Shown one piece after another: positions 1 through 10,915 of a stretch of 25,793 nt of DNA. The stretch is from Ophiostoma sp. CBS 140.51 (lineage: Eukaryota > Ascomycota > Sordariomycetes > Ophiostomatales > Ophiostomataceae). Location of the stretch: positions 1 through 25,793 of the forward strand of contig JANSLP010000410.1 in NCBI GenBank assembly GCA_029298735.1, given 5' to 3'. Position 1 is the first letter of the stretch. Each line of letters opens with the position of its first letter. The position numbers and the translations under genes were made by a program. The notes below the pieces were generated by a model, which saw nothing but the letters and a program-made list of their open reading frames with translations, had not been told where the DNA came from and did no database searches.

Positions 1-1159
1 CCCACTTAGTTCTGTGACAGTTTTTTCCCCAGAGGGTTCTGTCTAGCTAGTCGCCAATAGTCAGGACTGACTGAGAAAGGCGGATAATAATAATAATATC
101 TCTCTTTTCTTTCCGAATATTTTCGTATTTTGATTTTATTCGATTTTATAATTCTATAATAATTATTCACCACGAAACTTATTATACATTTTAATACTAC
201 TTTATACCTCATTCTAGTCTACGCTTTTATTTTTGTCGCCACGCGTCCATAGACTTGAAACCCGACACGAAAGAGCTAAGAGCGTGATACAGAGGCAGTG
301 CAATAAGAGACGGAGAGTGCGTCGTAAATACAAATGCACATCTCTTCCCCAAAGGCGAGGCACGCACTATTGATCACCATGATGCAGCGGTCCAACTTGA
401 CAGAAGGTGTTATTTGTCACTCTAGGTGCCATTTTGTGTGTCTTTGCCCAACCCTTGAAAAGTACATACATGCGTCGTATATGCACCCATGTATGCAAGG
501 CTCTAGGATGTGGTGCCCGGTGTGACATGATCGGCCTCTGGGAGTTTTTTATTTTTTATTTATTATTTTTTATTGGCCTTTCGACTCGAGTAAAAAAAGA
601 ACAACGGCAACTTGGACAAAAGGTGCATATCACAAAAATATTACTTACAGAAGATCATTCGCATGCTACCCTGTGAGCCTATCACTCATCACATTGGTTC
701 ACACTGTCTGTCTGGTGATTGCTGTAAGATTGTTTCTTTTCTGTTCTCTTTTCGTTCCATGCCACGCTTTCTTCCTTCATCATCGTTGCACAATATATAT
801 CGCCATTGTATTTGAATTCGTATAGAATGCGTGTCGCCGTAAACCGTAAAAAGTAAGAACAAAACAAAAATAACGCTGCTTTAAACATTCCTTCTTTTCG
901 ATCCCCCACCCTAACTCTCGGCATATGCCTCTACAGCTTCCTCGAATTCTAGGGTAATCATATATGTAGGGTAGTATATGAAACAGTACATCAAATCATA
1001 AACATACCAAGTAAAACCAACTCCCGAGACAACCAAGCCGAAGTAGCAAGACAAAAGAAAAGGAGCGTAGAAACAACATAATGAAAAACTGCGAGATATA
1101 CGGATGGGCTGTATTAAGACCGATCATAGCCTGGTAAGGGCGATATCGTCAGTGCTCGT
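1..1159. other. gene-free AT-rich 3' flank
   Basis: This is the downstream flank of the minus-strand exportin gene that ends at 1160. It contains short T/A tracts (549-573), an AAT microsatellite near 84-98 and no open frame with protein-like composition. The longest frames are under 90 codons, mostly low-complexity, and end in AT-rich sequence. I see no RNA gene or terminal repeat here. Confidence 0.6.
84..98. repeat. short (ATA)n microsatellite
   Basis: About five uninterrupted ATA/TAA units lie in non-coding DNA. A similar imperfect ATA/ACA tract occurs at about 6725-6750 downstream of ATG9. There is no sign of function. Confidence 0.6.
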
Positions 1160-4100
1160 TTATTCTGCCACATTAAAGAGGCCTGCAACACCATCCAGGT
1201 CAGGGCTGCCACGGCCATCACCCATTCGCGAGCCGCCTTCGTTGTTGGGGTCTGTTCCGCCAGTCGTCGCGGGGGCTGTCATGAATTCTTGCGCCATCTT
1301 GCTCCGCCCGCTTGTCTTCTTAGGTGCGGGCCGGAACGAGTCGCGCTTTAGGCCGCCCGTCTTGCTCAGCTTGCCCATCTCGGCCACGCTGACTCCCTTT
1401 AGGTCCTTGAGCAGATCCAGTACCAGTGCTCGCTGTTGGCGTGATTGCATTCCCGCTTTGCAAATTTGCTCAATGGCAAAGTCCACGTCGTCCACCTTCA
1501 TGTTTGGAAGCGACAGTAGTACCTGTCGTGGCGTTGATGTGATTGGGCAGTAGTGGCACAGGATGGATGCAATAAGAGAACCGAGTTCCCTGTGCTGGTC
1601 CACGAAGTACGGCTCGTGCAGCGACAGAATGCAGCTCTTGAGTACTTCAGACGAAATGTATTCTCGTACGGCTGCCGAAGTCTCCGCAGGAACAGGGAAT
1701 GGGTCCGGCGCACGGGTCGTTGAATCCGCCCTGTTCCGACTGCCGTTTGCATCTTCATCTCCAGATGTCGGCGCTGTTGGGAGCGCAGGTGGAGGCAGGG
1801 ATTCGGGCGATGCTGGGTCGACAACGACAAACTCGCTGATGATGGTTCGTAGGACACGCAGCACGATACTGCAACAGCGGCCGTCGTGGATGCGGATTAC
1901 CTGGTTGCAGAACACCAACAGTGGCTCGACTAAGCTGGTGTTTCTGAGACAGAACCGCCGCAATGTCGGGTATTTGGCCTGTGTGTTTGCCGCCTGCTCA
2001 GCCGAGTCTTGCTGCAGCAGGACTATATCCAGAGTTAGTTGTCATTCATCTCACTGTGTATTTCATTGGTGATTCTGCTTTGCTTACCGTTGACTCTTGT
2101 GGGATCTAGGAAATCTGCCATCATAATCACAGCGCAGTAGCCGAACTGGCGCAATATGCTCTCGGCCTTCATCTCTTCCGTGAGCCCGTCTCCGTCGGTC
2201 TTGACCTCCTGCTGCTGGTCGATCCGGCCCCATTCTTGCACCAGCTTGGACGACGTCTGCTGGAAGCACAGTGAAATCAAGGGTGGCAGGAACTGCTCGC
2301 GGAATTCGACGGGGCAGTTATCAACCAGGAACCGCACGAGATTCAGCAACCCGATGATCTGATGGGGAGGCAAGAAGAGCGCGTTGCCAAACAGCGACCG
2401 TGAAAGCGGCTCGGGCAGGCCCTCGAAGCTGTAAAACTGGACGCTGAACCGGCTTAAACTGCAAAGAATGGAGTAGGCCGTTTCACGCACATATCGGACA
2501 GTCGACCGGATGGAGGATGCGAGGCCCTCCATTGTGCCCTTTCGCTCCATCACACGCGTATAGAAGTCGTCCTTACTTCCTTCGGAGATGCCAGACTGCC
2601 AAAACCGGTCCGTGAGGAGGCGTCCAACCGACGACCGCATCTCTTCCGGCAGAAGCGTCCAGCTACTGTGGTTATGTGATGCGTGGCCATAGTCCAAAAA
2701 TTCCAAAAGTCTCGTGAGAATTAGGGGGACGGCATCCTGCCACAGCAAGATCGATGCTTGAAATGCCTCTGAGTGGCGGTCGATCCGCTCCACGGAGGCG
2801 TTGAGGAAAGTCTTGGTGGACCTCAGAGGTAGGAGCGTCTGACGCACCTCGAGGTCGGCTTGCAGAGCCAGTCCCTCGGCGTCCAGTTCGATCGAGCCCC
2901 AGTCGGCCACCTGGTCGACGCGGTTGCGTGCAATGTACAGCTGGGCCTTGTCGAGCCCGACGAGTTCGGCAAAATTGCTAAACGACGAGAGGGCGAGCTC
3001 CAGCTCTGGCCTTTGCCATTGTACCTTCACGGGTTCCAAAAAGCCCTGCAGTCTTTGGACGCGCGTGTTTTGGTCGATTTGGCTTGTGCGGTGGATGACG
3101 AGGAACAGAAAGCTTTGGTACGCAATCTGCCGCTTCTCATCGAGAGTGCCAGAAGCGATTAGCTGCTTGACTTTGCTCTCGAGTTGATCGTACACGCTCA
3201 GAAGGTGGTCAGGTTGTTTGGTGGCCAGGCGCTGTAGTTCCACCATGCTCTCAGACTGAAGCTCCTTAATGGCATCGTTAAAGGCGCGATGTTCCGGCTC
3301 CTTCGGACTTGGCCAAGTCAAGAGAATGTGCTCTAGGACCTTGAGCATGAAGCTGGGGTACCGGTCGAGGGCCGTAATAGAGAAAGCCACGAGGAGTTGT
3401 AATATGCGCTTCCGGATGCAGGGGTCCTCGATCTTGAGGTCTGCTACGCGGTTGCACCAAGCCTCAAACTCGGTCTCGAGCGCTGCTCGCTGCTGTTGCT
3501 TCTGTAGGATTTAATTAGTATATGGATATTCGTACATAAAAGCACGGTGAATGCCTTCAATCAAGTCTCACCTCAGCTGGGTTATCTCTAGAATGTGACG
3601 AGTTTCTCCACTTCATATAACCCTTCAGAGCGGCCTCCACCACAGTGAAGTGGGCGTCAACACGCAGAACCGGCATCGCGTTCTTGTTGTAGTTGGCGAC
3701 CTTGAACTCCTGGCCATCTTCATACAAATGGTGCAGAACATTCTCGGCCTGGGCAAATATATGATGGAAAGCGTCTACCAGCTTTAGCTGCACAATGGCC
3801 TCAATGATCTGAGAGCTGTAGCGCCGGTAGTTGCCAAGAAAAGCGTGGCGCTCGGGAATGGTGTCTGTGTCTTCGAGGAGAAACAGGTACGATGGGTCCG
3901 TTGTGTCTTCCGGGAGGCTCTCGTAGCGGATGAGTCGTGAGCTGCAGACCTCAAGAAGAGGACCAATAAGAGAGGTGTTTGCAATAAGAGGCCCGATGTT
4001 CCGGTGGGCAAGAAGACGCGTCCATGTCACCAGCACGGGGATGGAGACCACCAAGCTCTGGCTCTGGACGACTTCCAGAAGGAACTCCACAAACCGCTGA

Positions 4101-5319
4101 ACATCCACACCCGCCGGCAGGTTGTGGAAGCGACGATCTAAGTAGTTTCCGAGGCAGGAGAGCATCTAAAATCAAATGGTTAGTAGGGGAAGCACCAAAT
4201 GCATGTCATAGGCAAATTGAGAATGGTGATGCATACCTCAGAAAATTTCTTGGCGAACTGGTACTTGTCGTCGTCAATGTCGTCGACATCAACCTTGGAC
4301 CATTCGAATAACCGGTGGTACAGGTCCACGTATTTTCCGTCGTACATTGGTACTACTAGAGCGACAAACTCCTCTTCGGTAAAGTGGTTCCGCGAGTAGA
4401 GGGCGTGCAGGGCCTCGAGGGCGGATTTCTGGACGGAGACATGTGGCGCGGCCAGACTCTCACACAGCGTCGGAACGCACTGGCAGGCAATAACCGCCTT
4501 AGGGATTGCCCATGGTAAGAGAGATGTGAGGACAGCAAGCGCGCGGACGGCACAGGTGCGGGCATCGTTGTTGGACTGGACATCGGCGGAGTTGCAGACG
4601 CGCAACAAATCTGTCACGCGCAACAGCCAGCCATCTTCACCGGCACGGACATTTGGCGTCGTGGCGCGGTTTGGGAAGCATTCGTTGAGAACTGTAGCAG
4701 GCGTAAAGATGTCGACGCAAGATTTGCTGAGGACGCCCTCGCGCAGCGCCACGACAGCATCGTCGCCGTTGAACACCTCGTCCGACAGCGTCTCCAGAAT
4801 ATAAAGAACAAGCTCCTTGTGGACATTGTCTCCGCCCTGGGTAGCTTGCCAGAGGCTCAGCAGCTGTGCGTCCATGTCCATCCATTCTCCCGCCCAGCAC
4901 CGCTTGGCTACCTCGACCCAGAGCAGGCCAATCTTGTTGCGCAGGTACGAAGCGTCGGCGCGAGAGACATTCTCGGCGAGCTGTAGCACCCACCGGCGGA
5001 TCCAGGTGGCCTGGTCGGCGGAAAAGAGGGCCCACTTGTGTTTGATAGAGTGCTCAAGCATGGACAGGCCAAAATGCCGAACGACGGAGGAGTTGGAGGC
5101 GTTGGCGGCGAGGGTGAAGCCGACGGACGGCGCCTGCACAGCTTCCTTAACGAGCTCGAGGTACTTCTGGGCCTCCTGGCGGGCCTGGTTCGTCGACTGC
5201 GGGTTGTAAATTAACTCGAGGGCGCTGGTGATCTTGGGCAGCAGCACTTCCTCGGGCTCGTTCACAGCGGCATTGGTGGTGGCGGGGTCACCACCGCCGT
5301 TGCCAAAGTGGTCCGCCAT
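1160..5319 (-). CDS. MSN5: exportin-5/Msn5-family karyopherin (importin-beta superfamily nuclear transport receptor)
   Basis: Four exons on the minus strand: 5319-4237, 4165-3572, 3501-2088 and 2022-1160, giving about 1317 residues. The introns are 71, 70 and 65 bp (phases 0, 0 and 1) with donors GTATGC, GTGAGA and GTAAGC, and branch sites such as TACTAAC. The start is ATG 5319 (MADHFGNG); the frame is open a little further upstream, but only from a TTG. Residues from about 26 (LLPKITSALELIYNPQS) look like the N-terminal importin-beta/Xpo1 region of Msn5, followed by helical repeats throughout. The length is close to that of known family members (about 1200-1300). In yeast and Aspergillus, Msn5/KapJ moves phosphoproteins and tRNA across the nuclear pore with RanGTP; this role is inferred from family. 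The C-terminal 60 residues are Gly/Ser/Lys-rich and probably disordered. The family call is firm. The exact symbol rests on recognition, not alignment. Confidence 0.88.
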
Positions 5320-6929
5320 TGTTGTTTCTGAGGGGTCTGAGACAACTGCCAATCAGCTCTCGTGTTGCCGTGCGTTCTCGTCGGTTCGTTCTTCGTATAT
5401 CTAGGCGTGCCGGCCAAGATTCGATCGTTTCGCTCGCTCGCTGTCGGCGCACCGTTGACGCCCCGTGGGCACAGCGGCGAGGGGTCGGTTCGGAAAACGG
5501 GCTGCTCGCGAGGGGGAGAGAGAAGAGGGGGTTTGGCTTTGTCGAGGATTGAATTAGGCGAGTATCGCGAGAGGTTCGTCGAGGCAAAAAAAGACAGAAA
5601 AAAGCGGCAGTGGACTTTAACGTGGCTCGAACTGCCGGGTTGCCTCTGGCGCGTTGGGGACGAGGTGAATTTTGGAGAGCGCAAAAGAATGAACGCAAGG
5701 ACACAGGTGGAACGAACGTGAGCCGGACCGTAGAGAAGACAGATAGAAAATGCGGGAGAGGTGGAATGTCACTGCAAATGAAGAAGAAGAAAAAAATAAA
5801 GTGACAAAAGGGAAGCAATATTTTGGTTGGGTGCTTGGGAAAGAAGGAGGATCCGAGAAATCGGTGAAGACGAGAGACGACACACCTGCATGCAGCAGGA
5901 CCCCATTACCAAAGCAGCAGGAAGGAAGGGTGTGGGCTTGTTTTGAACAGGAAAGGCAGTGACAGGCCGGCAGGCCAGGACAGGCAGGCACGGCGGAGAA
6001 AAAGTCAGAGGGCGGCGTTTTGGTGGGAGGGGCAGCAACTACAGCTGGGGGCGGTGGCCCACTGGGTCTGCACGTCACGCTAGCTGTCCAGCGCGCGCCC
6101 CCAGGGGATTCTGATGCAGCTTGCGCGATTGGCTGGCAAGCTCTCGTTCGGGGGGCGAGACAGTGCTTCAGCGCCTGGCCCGTTGAGTCGCGGAGAGCTG
6201 TCTGCCGAGAAATACTCAAAAAGCAGGTCCGTTCGGGCCAGGCCAGCCTAGGCCCTGGGAATGTGCCAGAGGAAGAAACGCCCCACAAGCACTAAACCGA
6301 CGGGCGGGATTTACAGGGGCTGAAGCTGTGCTGGGTGTTCCTTTCTCGGAACTTGAAGGGAAGACGGGGCACGATAGTGTATACTCCGGAGAAAGTTATC
6401 ACATACGTCGTATAATATGTAATACTCCGTACGGGCTCCTTCCAGAAGAGCCGCTTCGGAACTGCAGCTTCCTCTTTTGTCATGCGGTGACAGCAATGCT
6501 GTCTCGGCTACTCTACAACATGACTGAGGCTCCTGCCTATCGAGCAACCGACACACCCCCAGCACAGATCATACGCCTTGTGAATATGCTTGTTTGCCTT
6601 GGTAATTACTCTCTGCAACTCCAAATATGCACCTCACAGCCTCGCATTGCAACACCACCACTTTGGACGGTTTTCATTGCACAACACAATTCACTGCATG
6701 GGAAGGCGTCAAGTGAAGAAGAAATGATAATAACAATAATAACAATAGCAATGCATTTGAAGATGCAATCCCCGGTACTTTCCGCGAGGTAACGCCAGTC
6801 AGCGTGGACGTAAAATGTCAAGGCTGAAATGCTATGGATATAATATAACCAAAAAGGCAAAATCAAACAAAAGACAAAAACTTGACGCAGATCCAAGTGG
6901 ACTTGTAAAACGTAGGCGCCTGATCAACC
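5320..6929. promoter_or_regulatory. upstream region of the exportin gene and 3' flank of ATG9
   Basis: This 1.6 kb lies between two minus-strand genes. The part next to the exportin is purine-rich on the plus strand (5500-5620, 5775-5802), hence pyrimidine-rich on the sense strand, a common feature of fungal leaders. CCAAT boxes occur at 5349-5353 (plus) and 6128-6132 (minus). The 13-mer at 5971-5983 (CAGGCCAGGACAG) recurs in the ATG9/COG6 promoter. Open frames here (for example 5617-6288 minus and 6328-6792 plus) have low-complexity or unremarkable composition, and I do not call them genes. Confidence 0.5.
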
Positions 6930-9900
6930 CTACCGAATTCGGTGGTTCTGGTGCGCCTGCTGGAACTGGTACATGAGTCCCAAAACGCCCACATCGGCAT
7001 CCTCACCAACACCACTGTTTTCTCGCGACAACCCCGTAGGTGGCGATGTTTGCCATGTCGACTCGTCCAACATTCCGGGGCCGCTCGGGAACTCCCCGCT
7101 GTTGGCCTGTGCTTGCTGGTTCGGCTGCAAGGAGTCGTCATCGCGGTATGAGTCGTCTCTCGCCACGCCGGCACTTGTCCCCACACGACTGTCTTCCATG
7201 GTAGGCTCTTCCACAATGTAGCTCTCACCGGGGCCGCCTGCACCATAACGGCCAGGCACTCTCGACCGGTGCATGCTACGGTTCGCGTACGGGATAGTCG
7301 ATGGCTGATGGTGCGGATCCAATAGAATCGAAGCCATCGGGGACGGCTGGGCCATAGACGAAGGGCCGAAGCGAGGCGTGCGTGCTCCCGTGCCACCCAG
7401 GCCTCGGTGGCGGATACGTGAGTTCTGCATATCAGCGGCCAGTGTGGGTGAGTTCAGGCCGGGGAAGGCGGGAGGTGGGTGGAACTGGCCTTGGTGATGG
7501 CGTCCGCCGCTGGGTGGATGGTGTCCCGGAATGCCCGTTTTCGGGTTGATCACGTAGTTATCCAAGAAGCCGTAGTACGATGCCGCCATCTTGCCGTGTT
7601 TTGTGGAGTAGTAGTCGTCTCGCACATCTCCACCTCCTGCACCGAGGGGGTCTGGCTGCAGTGATTGTTGCTCCTGGCGTTTGGGGTTGCTTGTTGCTCC
7701 GACGCCCTTGTTAAAATCAAACACAGCGAACGAGCAGACATAGCCCAGTCCGTCGACATGGATCGTAAACTCTCGGAAGAAGTCGATGATCTGGTCGCTG
7801 GACTTGGGCAGGCTGGTAAACAGAATGAGTGGCGTGAAGAAGATGCTCAGGATCTCCTCCAGGAAAATCTTGATCTTGATCTGGTACAGCTCGGCAAACT
7901 CCATCTTCACGTCAAAACTGTGCAGTCGTCCCTTCCAGTGATCCGGCTCGTAGTGTGTATATTCGATGACGTTGCGCAGCGCATACTCCGGGTCGAACAC
8001 GCTGTTGTCTTCGGTGATCATACCCCGGGCCGTTGCCCATACCGTGGCAAAGATACCAACATAAAACAGGACGGTGCGGTCGTGTGTGATTTCAAACCCC
8101 AAGAAAAGCTCCGGGTCAATCAGCGAGGCAATGGCCAGTACAGTCATAATGGACCCTGCGATAAAAGCCACCGTCTTGGCGACCTGCTCTGTCTTTCTCT
8201 TAGGAAACTGGTCCAAGTACCGCGTCGCAAAAGGATACGACATGTTCAGTCTCTCTTCGAACAGATGTTCGAGTTCATTGAACTCCCGGAACTTCCATTC
8301 CGCCAGCGGTGTATATGCACGCGCGCCGAGTGCCGAAGGGTTCTTTTGATACTCATTGTAGTAAGTAAGGAAGTAAACCACGACCAGGTAGCAGGCGACA
8401 AACGGTGCTAGGAGGAGATTCATGAATCCGGCGAACAAGAACCGCGATCTCAGCCTCGCGCTCAGTTGGCTGCGGCGGCTGGATTTAAGAAACTCCTGGC
8501 TGACCTGGCCACGTTCGTCAAAAACATAGTCGAGGACACTGAACCACAGCGTCCACTCAAGTGTCCGTGTCAAAAACTGCTTGTTTCGAAGAAACGGGAG
8601 CGGAACAGACAGGTCGAGAATGTCTTTGTTGAAGAGGGCAATGAGGTAGTTCTCACGACGCATAAGTCGGTTCGCAATATCGTGAGCGTCAAGTCGCTCC
8701 TTCGACTGGCTACCGATCCACTCCCGTTGCACGCGTGTCATATTCGTCGCTGTCTTTGGGTTCTGGTCGCGCAGCGCCATGACCTTGACCACGACGTCCT
8801 GCCAGGAGACAGTCTGCATGTCATGCTCGGGAATCTGGAGCAAGTGCACAAAGAAGTCGCGTAGGTTTATCAACCGCCGAATATCAAAGATGAAAAACTG
8901 CATAATCTTCCAGATGAAGTAAAAGGCAAACAGCCACAGGCCGAAATTCCAGATCCAGGACATATTCTTTGTGCACTGCGGGACCAGGATCTGGTCCATT
9001 CGTGTGCTACCGCGGATCTTGGAGTAGTCCACGCATTGTGTCAAGAATGTAAGGAAAACTGCGACGAAGGCAGCGTTGCTAAAAGACTGTTAGTGGGGAT
9101 ATAATCGCATCGGGTCCTCAAACGTGTTGGGTACATACACAAGATGCAGAAGCCGTGCGAGAAGAATGCACCGCATCCCACTATCGCGGTAGTAGGCGTA
9201 AACATCACGGATGAAGTTGTCAAGGTTGGAAACGTTCACCCATCTCCACATGGCCCGATCGTAGGCTGTGCTTTTGTGGTTTCCACCGCCCCGTGAAGTA
9301 AAGTACGACAAGAGGGCGTGTCCTGGTTGGCTTCCGCCGTCGGAGGCGGCTCTCCCACCAACGGGGTCGGGTGGTCCACCGTAGCCTCCCCTCGAGCTGC
9401 CACCCGCGTCTCCGATGTCGTTGCCATGCAGCCGCTGCTGTTTCTGTATGGCCTCCCACTGTCCGCGATTCTTCTTTGTTGAGGGTCCAGGAATGGCTCC
9501 GCCGGGCCCGCGAGGCCGTCGATCGGATGGATTTGATCGAAGGGGTGTTGCTTTGAGCATGGGCGGGAAGGGATCAGCACCGGGACCTTGTGGCTCAACC
9601 AATAAAGAGCCTGGCACGTCGTCGTTGTCGCCGTCATCGTCACCCCAGCGCGAGTGGGACGGATTTCTGTGGCCGCGCTGTCCTCTGCTGGCTGCACTCT
9701 GTTTAGCTGCGCCTGCTGCCGATGATGCTGCAGCAGCTGCTGCCGCCGAAGTAGCTGCTCCGCCAGCAATCGTTGGAGGCACTGCGCTTTCGATCGTCGC
9801 TCGGCTTGCATCGATGCCGAGTCCATCTGCGTTCTCTAGGTCGTAGTCGTGGAACTGCTCGTTCAGGTTCTCCTCATCAACCGCCAGCCCTGCGCGCTCT

Positions 9901-10013
9901 TCGACGTCGTAGCCTTCAGCGGTGTCGGACTCATTGCGGCCAGCACCATCGTAGAATGGACGTCCGCCACGATCGGCAGTCGAGTTGAAACGGGAAAAGA
10001 TATTGGACGACAT
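6930..10013 (-). CDS. ATG9: autophagy protein Atg9 (multispanning phospholipid scramblase)
   Basis: Two exons, 10013-9139 and 9078-6930, are joined across a 60 bp intron (donor GTATGT, branch CACTAAC, acceptor TTTTAG). The split codon restores RLLHLVNAAFVAVFLTF, the first membrane segment. The product is about 1007 residues. The start is ATG 10013 (MSSNIFSRF); the codon before it is GTG. Residues 1-250 are acidic then Ala/Gly-rich and disordered. The Atg9 core spans about 255-755, with hydrophobic segments near 278-308, 331-358, 506-530, 594-612, 626-641 and 700-716. The landmark string PLAEWKFREFNELEHLFEER and the DPEYALRNVIEYTHYEP stretch are typical of Atg9. The last 250 residues are Gly/His/Pro/Gln-rich. 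Family knowledge: Atg9 vesicles seed the phagophore, and Atg9 scrambles lipids delivered by Atg2. The gene is divergent from COG6. Confidence 0.95.
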
Positions 10014-10101
10014 CACAGCGTGTCAAACAAGGACGATGGTCGTGAAAGGGAAAATATAAAGATCTGTGTATAGTGGACAGCTGTCGCAGAGACAAGCTCA
10101 T
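9931..10101 (-). other. possible upstream ORF overlapping the ATG9 start codon
   Basis: An ATG at 10101 on the minus strand opens a 56-codon frame (MSLSLRQLSTIH...) that is out of frame with ATG9. It runs past the ATG9 start at 10013 and stops at 9931. Its context (C at -3, A at +4) is weak. If the transcript begins upstream of 10101, this could act as an inhibitory uORF. The transcription start is unknown, so this is only a candidate. Confidence 0.25.
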
Positions 10102-10915
10102 CCGATGCTCGATGGAGTCGTCTCCCGCATGCTCAAATGTCGTCAACTTGGGGATGTTCGATGCTATACTCCATAGATCGTAGACTATGGCGAGGTTGTA
10201 GGCGTAGGCGTCGCTGGGAGTTGGGTGATGGATAAAGCTGTTCGTGGATGGGGTGTCGTTTTGATAAAAGACGAAATCAAAAAGTGTCGTGTGCGAGGAG
10301 TAGTCGACAGGTCGGCCAGGCTGGTGCTGGTAGTCATGTGTGTAGATAAGCTGTGCTGCCTTGAGGATGTCGAGGGCGTTTGCGAGGGGGCAAGTGACAC
10401 TAGGCTGAGCTACCTGAGGCCGTGACACAGGGCATGTGCAAGCTCCTAACTGTGCGTGTTCTGGCACAGAAAGGCGCGAAGGCAGATTACGTAACTATGC
10501 CTGGAGGAATGACGTTGGCACCCTGTAATTAATTCCTTTTGCGGCAGGCGGTGAGGGGACTTCTTGCCCGTTACTGTCACAGGCCAGGACAGCTATCCAC
10601 AGGCGCTTTGGGTGAGTTTGGGTTCGTCTGGGGCCACGGTTTTCGCGCCACTAAAGTCCTCATTAGACCAGATGACAGCGCGGCGCAACCAAGGGCCGTC
10701 AGCATCGCACAACTTCCAGACAACACGCCCAATCATTACGACTTTTGTACGAGCCGACGGAAGAGGCAGCCTCGACACACTGCCCATACGAAAAGCAGGG
10801 GAACTTGCCAAAAACATCCCCCTTTCGCGGATCTACGTTCCTCACCCCCCCGGTTCTGCCCCTCGACGATCACCATCCATTCAGATATGCGTCTGCCATA
10901 CGTCGTCCCCTATTC
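10014..10915. promoter_or_regulatory. divergent promoter between ATG9 and COG6
   Basis: This 902 bp holds both 5' leaders and all the promoter DNA between the head-to-head genes. Near its middle is a perfect TTACGTAA palindrome (10487-10494). One GATAAG lies at 10345-10350, a sequence bound by GATA nitrogen regulators, though a single site is expected by chance. The 13-mer CAGGCCAGGACAG (10580-10592) is shared with the exportin upstream region. I see no clear TATA box on either strand. Open frames inside are short or begin with non-ATG codons. Confidence 0.6.
10487..10494. promoter_or_regulatory. TTACGTAA bZIP-type palindrome
   Basis: A perfect 8 bp palindrome lies 474 bp upstream of the ATG9 start and about 420 bp upstream of the COG6 start. 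TTACGTAA is a known target of Yap1-like fungal bZIP factors. Assignment to any factor is inference from an 8-mer alone. Confidence 0.3.

Noticed and set aside
5617..6288. 223-codon minus-strand frame upstream of the exportin
   Set aside because: Cys/Pro/Ser/Phe-rich, with a pyrimidine-tract-derived run of F and S. It fits an exportin leader or promoter better than a protein.
6328..6792. 154-codon plus-strand frame downstream of ATG9
   Set aside because: Composition is unremarkable, third positions show no G/C bias, and the 3' part is an ATA/ACA microsatellite translated as ITIITIA. No recognisable motif.
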